Positions 48,211 to 56,969 of a DNA stretch of 64,000 bases are shown here, in pieces. The first letter of the stretch is position 1. Every line of letters starts with the position of its first letter. Origin of the DNA: an uncultured Desulfobulbaceae bacterium (GTDB taxonomy: Bacteria > Desulfobacterota > Desulfobulbia > Desulfobulbales > BM004). A program made the translations under genes and the position numbers. The stretch lies in NCBI GenBank assembly GCA_947259115.1, contig CAMYKS010000009.1, positions 1 to 64,000 on the forward strand. The letters are read 5' to 3'. Below the pieces are notes generated by a model that searched no databases, was not told the origin of the DNA, and saw only the letters and a program-made list of their open reading frames with translations.

Positions 48211-49347
48211 TTAATGGATACGATGAGCTGATAAGGACAACAGCGTATCTATGTTCTCAAATTCCCTCTTCTGTTCCAGCGCAATTTCCCTGTTGGTAAG
48301 AATGCCCTTATAGGTGTTAACCCCTCTTTTAAGGGCAGGATCGTCCTGGATCGCCGTCTGCAGTCCTTTGCCGGCTATTGCATGGGCATAGGGCAGTGTG
48401 GCATTTGTCAGGGCAAAGGTGGATGTCCTTGGAACGGCACCTGGCATGTTGGTCACACAGTAATGGATAATTCCGTCAATCTCATAGACTGGGTCAGTAT
48501 GGGTGGTGGGTCTTGCGGTTTCCATGCAGCCGCCCTGGTCAATGGATACATCGACAAGCACCGATCCTTTTTGCATGAGCGCGAGCATCTCCCTGGTGAT
48601 CAATTTGGGAGCTGCTGCCCCCGGCACTAGAACAGCCCCAATGACCAGGTCGGCCCGGCTGATCTCCTCAGCAATAGCTGCCCTGCCGGAAAGCCTGGTT
48701 CTTATTTTTCCTGAAAACGTTTTTTCAAGGGCAGCAAGACGGGCGGGATTTCTTCCCATTACCGTTACCGAGGCACCAAGGCCCACCGCCATCTGGGCCG
48801 CGTTTGCCCCAACAGTGCCGCTTCCCAGAATAACAACATGACCGGGTTCAACCCCGCTGACTCCTCCAAGCAGCACCCCCCTGCCGCCAGCCTCTTTTTC
48901 AAGGTAGTGCGCTCCAACCTGGATAGACATGCGGCCGGCCACCTCACTCATAGGAGCAAGCAGGGGCAGGAATTCATTATCCCGGCTTACAGTTTCATAG
49001 GCAATTGCAGTGACCTTTTTATCGAGTAACACCGTGGTCAGTTGCGGCAGCGGAGCAAGGTGCAGATACGTGAAAAGAATTAATCCCTCCCGCATGTAAT
49101 CATATTCCTGCTCCAGGGGTTCCTTGACCTTCATGATCAGGTCGGCTTCTCCGAATACTGCGGCCGGGTCCTTAACAAGCTTTGCGCCGGCAGACTCAAA
49201 TTCCCGGTCAAAAATACCGCTGCCGATTCCTGCTCCTGCCTCGATAAGGAGGCTATGGCCGGATTCAGCAAGCTTCCTGACACCGTCAGGTACAATAGCC
49301 ACCCGGAACTCCTTGTCTTTTATTTCCTTAGGGATCCCGATAATCAT
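48211..49347 (-). CDS. ald: Alanine dehydrogenase
   Basis: 'MIIGIPKEIKDKEFRVAIVPDGV', 'VVILGSGTVGANAAQMAVGLGASVTVMGRN'. Confidence 0.95.
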   Translation of the reverse strand: MIIGIPKEIKDKEFRVAIVPDGVRKLAESGHSLLIEAGAGIGSGIFDREFESAGAKLVKDPAAVFGEADLIMKVKEPLEQEYDYMREGLILFTYLHLAPLPQLTTVLLDKKVTAIAYETVSRDNEFLPLLAPMSEVAGRMSIQVGAHYLEKEAGGRGVLLGGVSGVEPGHVVILGSGTVGANAAQMAVGLGASVTVMGRNPARLAALEKTFSGKIRTRLSGRAAIAEEISRADLVIGAVLVPGAAAPKLITREMLALMQKGSVLVDVSIDQGGCMETARPTTHTDPVYEIDGIIHYCVTNMPGAVPRTSTFALTNATLPYAHAIAGKGLQTAIQDDPALKRGVNTYKGILTNREIALEQKREFENIDTLLSLSAHRIH

Positions 49348-49583
49348 CTGATCTCTCCGTAAGCTGTCAATTCCAATGCCTGAGATACTCGGCTTTATAC
49401 TCAGGAAGTATGGTAGACCAAATGGGCAAAATTTGACAGCTTCTTTTCAGCATGTACGGGGTTCGGCCAGGGTAAAACAATCTCCGGACGCGGCAGCATA
49501 ATTGTTTCACAGGATTGTAATGATGTTCTATAGTATATACTGATAAAAGCACGACTGTTTAAGGTTGAAGTTGAGGAGACTGC

Positions 49584-51704
49584 ATGGAAATAACCTTACT
49601 GCTGGCAGTAATATTAACCGTTGGTTTTGCTGCTGCGAAAGCCGGGCAGAAATTCAGGCTGCCCTCTGTTACCGGTTTCATTGGGGCCGGAGTTCTCTTG
49701 GGACCATCCGGGCTGAATATTATTACCACAGAGGCGACAGGCAACCAGCTGGGTCACTTTACCCAGATTGCCTTAATGCTGATCGCCTTCGGCATTGGCG
49801 AACATCTTGAGCTCAAACGCCTGAAAATTACAGCCAGTACAGTTCTGTCAATCTGCCTGGCTGAAACACTGGCTGCGCTTCTCCTGGTTTCCGGGGGAAT
49901 ATTTTTTCTAACCTGGCTGACATCTCCCGGGGGCGCAGCCTGGCACATAAAGGATTACCTGGTTTTGGCAATAACACTTGCCACGGTCTCCATAGCCACG
50001 GCTCCCGGCACCATTCTTTTCATTACCCGGGAATGCCGGGCTGTCGGTGCCATGACAACTATGCTGCTGCAGGTTGTTGCAGTGAACAACGGCATTGCCA
50101 TTGTCCTTTTCGGCGTGGCTCTAGTTCTTGCCAGGCAGGTAGTCGGAGCCGATCAGACCATTTTGGGGACCATGCTTGTCATTCTGGCAAAAATTTCCTT
50201 TTCGCTTTTACTGGGCGTAGTTACAGGGCTGTTAATTGATTTTGTCATACATCGCTTAAGGGACCGGGGAGAGATGCTCACCGTCGGACTTGCCCTGCTT
50301 CTATTAAGCGGCGAGACGGCAAGGTTTTTGACACTCTCGCCCCTTCTGGTGGGGATAGCAATCGGCTTTACCATTGTCAACAGAGATCGCAGGGATGTTA
50401 GGCTTTTCAGGACGCTCAACTCTTTTGAGCCGCCGATTTATGTGCTTTTCTTCACCCTGGCAGGAGCGCATCTGGATTTTTCAGCCATAACGGTTGCCGG
50501 CTGGCTCGGATTTATCTATTTTCTGCTCCGTTGTGCAAGCAAGACGGTCGGGGCATATCTGGGCGGCGTCATGGCCGGTGCCCCCCAGACTGTAAGAAAG
50601 TACCTTGGTTTTGCCCTGGTTCCCCAGGCCGGGGTGGCCATCGGCCTGGTCTTCCTGATGGACGCAGACCCCAATCTGCACCGCTATGCTGTAATTTTGA
50701 CTCCGACAGTTCTGGTGGGAGTGCTGTTTGCAGAGCTCATAGGTCCGGCCTGCACCAAGTATGCCCTGGAGAGTTCGGGTGAGGCGGCTGCCCCCAATGG
50801 TTTGGGAACAAAAGGCCATGCACTTGAAAACGGTGATCTTTTCCCTGATGAGCCCCGGGATGTGCAGCTTATCCCCTGGACATGGGAAAAACTTACACCA
50901 GCTGCATCACCGAGCGGAGCTGTTATTTTTGGCGTGTCTCACGGGAGTACTGTAAACGGCTTGGCCCGAATGGCAACATTACTGGCGCATCATTTCAAGG
51001 CCCAACCCGTCGCTGTAAGTATTGATATTGGAAAAGATGTTGCGCCAAAGCAAGTTGACACCAGGGAGCTGTTTGAATATGCAGCCCAGGAAGTAAGAAG
51101 CCTCGGGTACGGTTTGCATACGAGCGAGGTCAGGGCTGAAAACGTTGCCAAGGGGATAATTGCGGCGGCCCAGGAAAAGGGAGCAAGGACTCTGCTCCTG
51201 GGCTATCCCTTCCAGAGAACAGAGCCCAGTTTCAATAAGATCGTGGAAGAGGTCTCGGCGGTTGTCTCCTGCCCCATTATCATTGTAAGGTTTGCCGGCA
51301 TACTGCATACCGAGAGAATACTGGTGCCCATTGTCCATTCTGTGGACCTGGAAATAGTGGGTGATACCTTGTGTGCCCTGGCCCGTGTCGGAAAACACGC
51401 CATCACCCTGCTGCGCCTGCTTGCGGCCGATGTGCAGGATAAGGAGATAGAGGCGTATGAAAAGAGGTTATACAACTGGGCCGCGGCTAAGAACCTGCCA
51501 TTTGTGAAATGTATTATTTCCAGAACAGAAGCACGGATGGAAACCATCATAAAAGAGACACAGACCCATGACCTGTTGATAATGGCGGTATCAGAAGGCT
51601 TCGGCATTAAAAAAATGCTGCTTGGCTCCCTGGCGGATGATGTGGCCGGCAGCTGCCAGCGGCCAATGTTGATGGTGCACCGCCCCCGCCCGGCGACGTC
51701 TTAG
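49584..51704 (+). CDS. CPA2-type cation:proton antiporter fused to C-terminal universal-stress-like domains
   Basis: N-terminal multi-TM exchanger; C-terminal 'RTLLLGYPFQRTEPSFNKIVEEVSAVVSCPIIIVR', 'DLLIMAVSEGFGIKKMLLGSLADDVAGSCQRPMLMVH'. Confidence 0.82.
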   Translation: MEITLLLAVILTVGFAAAKAGQKFRLPSVTGFIGAGVLLGPSGLNIITTEATGNQLGHFTQIALMLIAFGIGEHLELKRLKITASTVLSICLAETLAALLLVSGGIFFLTWLTSPGGAAWHIKDYLVLAITLATVSIATAPGTILFITRECRAVGAMTTMLLQVVAVNNGIAIVLFGVALVLARQVVGADQTILGTMLVILAKISFSLLLGVVTGLLIDFVIHRLRDRGEMLTVGLALLLLSGETARFLTLSPLLVGIAIGFTIVNRDRRDVRLFRTLNSFEPPIYVLFFTLAGAHLDFSAITVAGWLGFIYFLLRCASKTVGAYLGGVMAGAPQTVRKYLGFALVPQAGVAIGLVFLMDADPNLHRYAVILTPTVLVGVLFAELIGPACTKYALESSGEAAAPNGLGTKGHALENGDLFPDEPRDVQLIPWTWEKLTPAASPSGAVIFGVSHGSTVNGLARMATLLAHHFKAQPVAVSIDIGKDVAPKQVDTRELFEYAAQEVRSLGYGLHTSEVRAENVAKGIIAAAQEKGARTLLLGYPFQRTEPSFNKIVEEVSAVVSCPIIIVRFAGILHTERILVPIVHSVDLEIVGDTLCALARVGKHAITLLRLLAADVQDKEIEAYEKRLYNWAAAKNLPFVKCIISRTEARMETIIKETQTHDLLIMAVSEGFGIKKMLLGSLADDVAGSCQRPMLMVHRPRPATS

Positions 51705-51767
51705 TGCAGGGACTTTTTTAAGGCTTAAACTTGACAACAGGCGCCAATCCAGGTAATCCAAGTAGAT

Positions 51768-52952
51768 ATGGAATTATACCGCATAAAAACAATCAACCGC
51801 ATAGCGGAGGAGGGTTTGACGCTTTTCGGCCCCGGCTTTCAAGTCGGCCCGGATGAGGTGAATCCCCATGGTATTGTTGTGCGCAGCAGCCAGGTTGATA
51901 CGGACGACTACCCTGATCTTCTCGCAGTGGCGAGAGCCGGTGCCGGGGTCAATAATATTACAGTGGAAAAGGCCACGGAAAACGGTATCTGTGTATTTAA
52001 CACTCCGGGCGCCAATGCCAATGCCGTGGCGGAATTATTATTTGCAATGCTTGGCATAATGATGCGGCATATCCATCAAGGTGTTGAGTTCTGCAATGAG
52101 TTGGCAGGGCTGGACGATGCTGCAATCAACGAACAGGTAGAATCCCGCAAAGCTTCCTTCCGCGGTGTGGAGCTGGCAGGCAAAACCCTGGGAGTCGTCG
52201 GCGCCGGCAAAATTGGGGTGATGGTTGCAAATGGCGGCGTGCAGCGCCAGATGAACGTACTTGCCTTTGACCCCTTCCCAGCCCTTGAAAACATCCATGC
52301 TTTATCCTACGATGTCAAGCTTAGCAGGAATCTTGCTTCGGTGCTGCAGCAGTCTGATATTGTCTCCATCCATGTACCTCTGAACAACAAGACCCAAGGG
52401 TTGGTAAACAGCGACTTCATTGCCGGGATGCGCCCAGGCGCCACCCTCATCAATTTTTCGCGCGGCGAGATTGTGGAAGATGAGGCAGTGCTCCAGGCCC
52501 TTGATGCAGGAAAACTGGACGGGTACATCACTGATTTTCCCAACCATAAAAATCTGGCGCACCCCCGGACGCTGACATCCCCGCACCTTGGAGCCAGTAC
52601 TGAAGAAAGCGAAGAAAATTGCGCCTGCCTGGCTGTTTCAGAGCTGAAAGATTATTTAGAGTACGGTACCATAAGCCGCTCGGTTAATTTTCCTACAGTT
52701 GAATCGATTCCATCCGGAAGCTGCCATGCCCGGCTCATCATGATAAACAGGGATATCCCCGGCATGATTGGCTTTGCCTCCAATATAATCGGGACCAACG
52801 GCATAAACATAGCGAGCTACATGAATGAGAGTAACGGCCTCATCGGCTATAATATAATTGATGTTGAGTCTGTCGTTCCCCATGATGTGATCGCTCAAAT
52901 CGAAGCGCACCCCGATGTTATCCGTACAAGGATCATATCCTGTCATAACTAG
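51768..52952 (+). CDS. serA: D-3-phosphoglycerate dehydrogenase-like, with C-terminal ACT domain
   Basis: 'GVVGAGKIGVMVANGGVQRQMNVLAFDP', 'LINFSRGEIVEDEAVLQALDAGKLDGYITDFP', ACT 'MINRDIPGMIGFASNIIGTNGINIASYMN'. Confidence 0.85.
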   Translation: MELYRIKTINRIAEEGLTLFGPGFQVGPDEVNPHGIVVRSSQVDTDDYPDLLAVARAGAGVNNITVEKATENGICVFNTPGANANAVAELLFAMLGIMMRHIHQGVEFCNELAGLDDAAINEQVESRKASFRGVELAGKTLGVVGAGKIGVMVANGGVQRQMNVLAFDPFPALENIHALSYDVKLSRNLASVLQQSDIVSIHVPLNNKTQGLVNSDFIAGMRPGATLINFSRGEIVEDEAVLQALDAGKLDGYITDFPNHKNLAHPRTLTSPHLGASTEESEENCACLAVSELKDYLEYGTISRSVNFPTVESIPSGSCHARLIMINRDIPGMIGFASNIIGTNGINIASYMNESNGLIGYNIIDVESVVPHDVIAQIEAHPDVIRTRIISCHN

Positions 52953-52992
52953 CGTCTATCCATACAGGACAGGCATAAACTGATCAGCGCCC

Positions 52993-53301
52993 ATGGCCCT
53001 CGTAAATATCGACTCTGTCAGCCGCAATCTTTTGCAGAAGCTGAAAAAACTGAGCCCGCCCCAGGGCATTGAACTACTGTCCTATAAACGCAATCGATCT
53101 ATCGCGGTGCTGTTGCTCGATGATGGGAAAATTCTGGTGCGGGAGCGGGGATATCGCGACCAAGAATACGTTGTTGAAAAATCTATACTGGCCAAGCATC
53201 TTAAATCTTTGATCAAATATGAATTTCCCAGGAGCAGGAAAGTGAGAATGTACCAGGTGGAGAATTCCCGGGAACTTGATATAGCCCGCAAGAAACTCTA
53301 A
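52993..53301 (+). CDS. Conserved hypothetical protein
   Basis: 102 aa ORF 40 bp downstream of the serA-like gene, same strand. Confidence 0.5.
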   Translation: MALVNIDSVSRNLLQKLKKLSPPQGIELLSYKRNRSIAVLLLDDGKILVRERGYRDQEYVVEKSILAKHLKSLIKYEFPRSRKVRMYQVENSRELDIARKKL

Positions 53302-53320
53302 CCTGCCCATGGGTTAACTG

Positions 53321-54499
53321 TCAGTTTTCAGAAGTTGATGAGGTGTCATTTGATGATGAAAAATATTCGTCATCAATATGATATAGCGAAAGCAATTGTT
53401 TGGTGACGCCAATCTTGTACTGGCTCAGCAGTTGGAGCAGATGCTTTCCGTCTATCAGTTTCACCGGCAGAGCCTCTGCAGTTAAGGCAGCCTCTTTGCA
53501 TTCCCTTGTGAAGCGGCCCAGGGTAATTAAGGTGCCGCGCAGGCAGTTACGGCGTGCAATGGCTTCATGAAGCTGGTCTAATGCGGGCCGTCCGGTTGAA
53601 GTCTGATAACGCCTGACATGTATTACCTCAGGGACCGTGCTGATACCGAACTGTATAAAGGCCGTTACCTCTACCCCCTTGCTGCCGCCCTCCTTGGTGA
53701 TTTTTATATCTTCATAGCCCATTGATTCGAGCAGTTCCAGCACGAGAAATTCGAAATCCCTCTGGTGCATAAAGGCAAGCAGGCTGCTTAGTTTTTGCAT
53801 CTGTTGCTGGTTAAAGGCCTTTATTGATCGAACAACATCGCGCTTCTGGTCAAGATCGGCCTGGGTGAACTGCTCGGCATAATCCAGGCCTTTCTTGGTG
53901 ATAAGGTAAGTGACGCCTTCCCGGCTGACAAAACCCCTTTCGACGAGATTATTCATTCTGCGGCGCAAAGTATCCCGGATGGTGGCCTGTGTCCCGAAGT
54001 GTGAGTGTTCTCTCAGGAAATCGGACCATTCAGGCAAAAGGTCACGCCGTCTGGCCGTTGTTTTGCCGGAGAGGATTCGCAACAGCTGGGGGATTCCTTC
54101 GCTGTCGTCTATTTCAGCCAGGATTTTTGGGTCATTGTCCAGAAAAGCCTGGCCGCGCGGCGTGATTTGATAGACGCCGAAAACATTATCGCTCAAAAGG
54201 CCGCTGTTGTTGATAAAAAGATACGAACCGTATACGTGGCGCGGATTGACTTCGTTGTTGCTTTCCTGCCAAATCCGTTGGGCCAGGACAGCCGATTCAC
54301 CACTTAAGCGTTTTTGGATCCAGGATCCAGGTGCGGTCCAGTCCACAGGATGTCTCGGGGTGCCGGTCTGCTCTTCTATGGTTTTGAGCATTTTTTTGAT
54401 GGCAGATTGGGAAATCCCTTCAAATGTCTGGAGCAGATGGCGCACTTCAGAATACAGGGGAAACTGGGGAGTCCGCACTTTGAGCGTCTGTTTACTCAT
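53321..54499 (-). CDS. Mrr-like restriction endonuclease-fold protein with degenerate catalytic motif
   Basis: Mrr-N-like winged-helix N-terminus; C-terminal 'FEFLVLELLESMGYEDIKITKEGGSKGVEV...VIHVRRYQTSTGRPALDQLHEAI...GTLITLGRFTRECKEAA'. Confidence 0.75.
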   Translation of the reverse strand: MSKQTLKVRTPQFPLYSEVRHLLQTFEGISQSAIKKMLKTIEEQTGTPRHPVDWTAPGSWIQKRLSGESAVLAQRIWQESNNEVNPRHVYGSYLFINNSGLLSDNVFGVYQITPRGQAFLDNDPKILAEIDDSEGIPQLLRILSGKTTARRRDLLPEWSDFLREHSHFGTQATIRDTLRRRMNNLVERGFVSREGVTYLITKKGLDYAEQFTQADLDQKRDVVRSIKAFNQQQMQKLSSLLAFMHQRDFEFLVLELLESMGYEDIKITKEGGSKGVEVTAFIQFGISTVPEVIHVRRYQTSTGRPALDQLHEAIARRNCLRGTLITLGRFTRECKEAALTAEALPVKLIDGKHLLQLLSQYKIGVTKQLLSLYHIDDEYFSSSNDTSSTSEN

Positions 54500-54587
54500 A
54501 CACTATCTCCATCAAAGATTATTATCCCGGTATTAATATCAGAAGCAATGGGCTTTTCAGAACTGTTGGCCTTGCCGGTGTTCTGGA

Positions 54588-55100
54588 TCACATGGAAACC
54601 TTTGTCTCCTTGCCTTCGGGCGTAACCAACACCCCTTCTCCCACAGCTTTGCCGTATCTGAATTCTCCACTGAATTTGCTGCCGTCAGGCCTGACCAGAG
54701 TGCCGATTCCATGCGGCAGGTCATCCTTCCAGGCCCCGGTATATGAACCTCCGTCAGCGGTGGTCAGTTTCCCCTGCCCATTATATTTGCCGTCCTTCCA
54801 TGCACCTGTATAGACTGTACCATCAGGATTGGCCTGGGTGCCAAACCCGTTTGGCAGATCGTTTTTCCAGGCCCCTTCATACGTTCTACCATCCGCCAGG
54901 ATCAATACTCCCTGGCCGTTATAACTGCCATCGATAAAGTTGCCGATATACCTGCGGCCGTCTTTAAATACAAGTGTGCCTGGACCGTTGATGCAATTCC
55001 CGTCTAAGCATTCTCCCTTCTCGGTGTCCTTGGGATAAAAAATGAAAAATGCTGCAATAAGTGCTGCGACCGTTCCCAATAAGACAAGTTTGTTCTTCAT
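54588..55100 (-). CDS. MORN-repeat protein with N-terminal membrane anchor
   Basis: Repeats 'GRTYEGAWKNDLPNGFGTQANPDG', 'GTVYTGAWKDGKYNGQGKLTTADG', 'GGSYTGAWKDDLPHGIGTLVRPDG'. Confidence 0.88.
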   Translation of the reverse strand: MKNKLVLLGTVAALIAAFFIFYPKDTEKGECLDGNCINGPGTLVFKDGRRYIGNFIDGSYNGQGVLILADGRTYEGAWKNDLPNGFGTQANPDGTVYTGAWKDGKYNGQGKLTTADGGSYTGAWKDDLPHGIGTLVRPDGSKFSGEFRYGKAVGEGVLVTPEGKETKVSM

Positions 55101-55164
55101 GCGCTTAGCGATCCAAAACCTGTTAGTAGGTCAAAGACAGACCGGAGAGAATATACGAAGATCA

Positions 55165-56313
55165 TCACTGGTAGATGACAAGTTTTTCACCTGGATAAAT
55201 ATGCCTGTTCGGGCTTAAGTCATTCCAGGCCATAAGGGCAGGCAGGGTAACATGAAACCGTTCCGCAATAGTGGTAAGGCTGTCACCTCTTCTGACAATG
55301 TAAATATGCATTTTGTATTCCTGCCGCCATTTTTCAGCAAGATCGGCAAAGCGCGAATGAAATTTTTCGCCTGAATTTTTTGGTACTGCTATGATATGGC
55401 TGCCTTTCAGCAGTTCATGCCCCCTGATCTCGGGATTGAGGTCTTTAATCTGTTTAAAGTATGTACCTGAGGCTTGGGCAACAAGGTATAGAGGAGTTCT
55501 GCCCGGCAGGGTAATTTTAACCCGGTCAAAGGTCACTGGCGGATAATAATCTTCCTCCTGGAGGTGAAATCCATAACGGGATGGATTGGAAAAAATAAGT
55601 TTGGCAGCCATAATTTTAAAAATATAACGCTGGGTCTCCAGAGGCAGATAAAACTCATAGTAATTGTCAACCTTCTGGCTCGCTTTTTCATTCTGGATTC
55701 TGTCTTCCCCTACGTTATATGCAGCAGCAGCCAGCGTCCATGAAGCGAAAAGGGTATGCAGGTCCTGCAAATAGGCGACAGCTGCCTTGGTGGAAGCAAA
55801 AAAGTTGCGCCGTTCATCAATGTCACGATCAATGGTAAGTCCGTAGTTGCGTCCGGTTGACTTTATAAACTGCCAGTACCCCATTGCTCCTTTTGGAGAA
55901 CCTGCATGGGGAAGCATGGCACTTTCAACAACAGCGATATATTTAAGGTCTTCCGGCATATTATGTTGGGCAAGTGTCTTTTCAATGTATGGAAAATAAC
56001 GGCTGGCGCGTTTGAGCCACAGAATGACCTGCGGTCTGTTCCAGAGAATGAGAAGCAGTTCCTTTTCAAGCCTTTCACGAACCTCAAAATTATCAAGGGG
56101 CACAGGTTCACCGCAAAAGTCAAGAGGTCCGGCAACCCTGACGGCTGAAACGAGTGACGGCAGGGACTCAGGAGCAAGGTCTTTTGGGATTTCTGCGAAG
56201 GCACTGCTCCTGGAGAAGCAGAGCGCTATTAAACAGAGCAACAGAAGTCGTTTCAGCACAGGGTCTCCTTTGCATGAGGGAACATTTATTTGAGACGGAA
56301 CAGGAGTTGCCAC
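55165..56313 (-). CDS. Lytic transglycosylase (MltD-like) with LysM domain
   Basis: 'AVVESAMLPHAGSPKGAMGYWQFIKSTGRNYGL', 'AAYNVGEDRI', C-terminal LysM 'IYIVRRGDSLTTIAERFHVTLPALMAWNDLSPNRHIYPGEKLVI'. Confidence 0.9.
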   Translation of the reverse strand: MATPVPSQINVPSCKGDPVLKRLLLLCLIALCFSRSSAFAEIPKDLAPESLPSLVSAVRVAGPLDFCGEPVPLDNFEVRERLEKELLLILWNRPQVILWLKRASRYFPYIEKTLAQHNMPEDLKYIAVVESAMLPHAGSPKGAMGYWQFIKSTGRNYGLTIDRDIDERRNFFASTKAAVAYLQDLHTLFASWTLAAAAYNVGEDRIQNEKASQKVDNYYEFYLPLETQRYIFKIMAAKLIFSNPSRYGFHLQEEDYYPPVTFDRVKITLPGRTPLYLVAQASGTYFKQIKDLNPEIRGHELLKGSHIIAVPKNSGEKFHSRFADLAEKWRQEYKMHIYIVRRGDSLTTIAERFHVTLPALMAWNDLSPNRHIYPGEKLVIYQ

Positions 56314-56969
56314 TTTTTCCCTCCATCACTGAGTACGACGTCATCCTGGTTAATGGCATCTAAACGGTAACCCATAACCATTTCCCCCTGACGCAAAATT
56401 TGGTTGTTGATAACCGCTATTCGTTTTTGGGGATTTTTGGACCAGGTGATGGCCTGCAGCTTCATTTCCGGGTCACTGAGCAGAGGAATAGAGCTTTTCT
56501 GCGCTTCTACTGCGACTTTAGAAGCAGGCGCCTTTGTTGGCGTAATTGCCGGAGACGAAGGCTGTGGTATTTTTACAGGCGCCGGCTCAGAAATCTGATC
56601 TTCGGCCTTTGGGGGAGTGACCATACCTGCAGATGGCTTGGTTAGCTCATCTGATATGCCCGCAGGTAGGGTATTTTGTAACTCCCCGGGCATGGCAGGA
56701 GGCGTTTCCGGGGGCAGCTCGTTTTGGCGGGAAATCTTTTGCGGCACAGTGGAAGGAGACTCAATTTTTTCTGCAAACAACCACCAGCCTGCCAGAATGA
56801 CTAGGCCGCAAACAATGCCGCCACCGATGATCATCATAAGGAGACCTGCCGAAGATTTTGGGGGACTGGTATCTGCCAAAGGCACAAATTTGCTGTGCAG
56901 CCCCTGGGTATCCTCCATGTGGCGTGGATTGTTCTCGAGTTTTTTCAGAGAGCGCAGTATTGAACTCAT
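56286..56969 (-). CDS. GspB-like general secretion pathway protein
   Basis: 'MSSILRSLKKLENNPRH' N-terminus, single TM, Pro-rich linker, C-terminal 'LQAITWSKNPQKRIAVINNQILRQGEMVMGYRLDAINQDDVVLSDGGKKWQL'. Confidence 0.88.
   Translation of the reverse strand: MSSILRSLKKLENNPRHMEDTQGLHSKFVPLADTSPPKSSAGLLMMIIGGGIVCGLVILAGWWLFAEKIESPSTVPQKISRQNELPPETPPAMPGELQNTLPAGISDELTKPSAGMVTPPKAEDQISEPAPVKIPQPSSPAITPTKAPASKVAVEAQKSSIPLLSDPEMKLQAITWSKNPQKRIAVINNQILRQGEMVMGYRLDAINQDDVVLSDGGKKWQLLFRLK

Noticed and set aside
53321-54499. Part of a multi-gene anti-phage defence island
   Set aside because: Neighbours are serA-like, MORN and secretion-related genes; no methylase, helicase or other defence gene adjacent.
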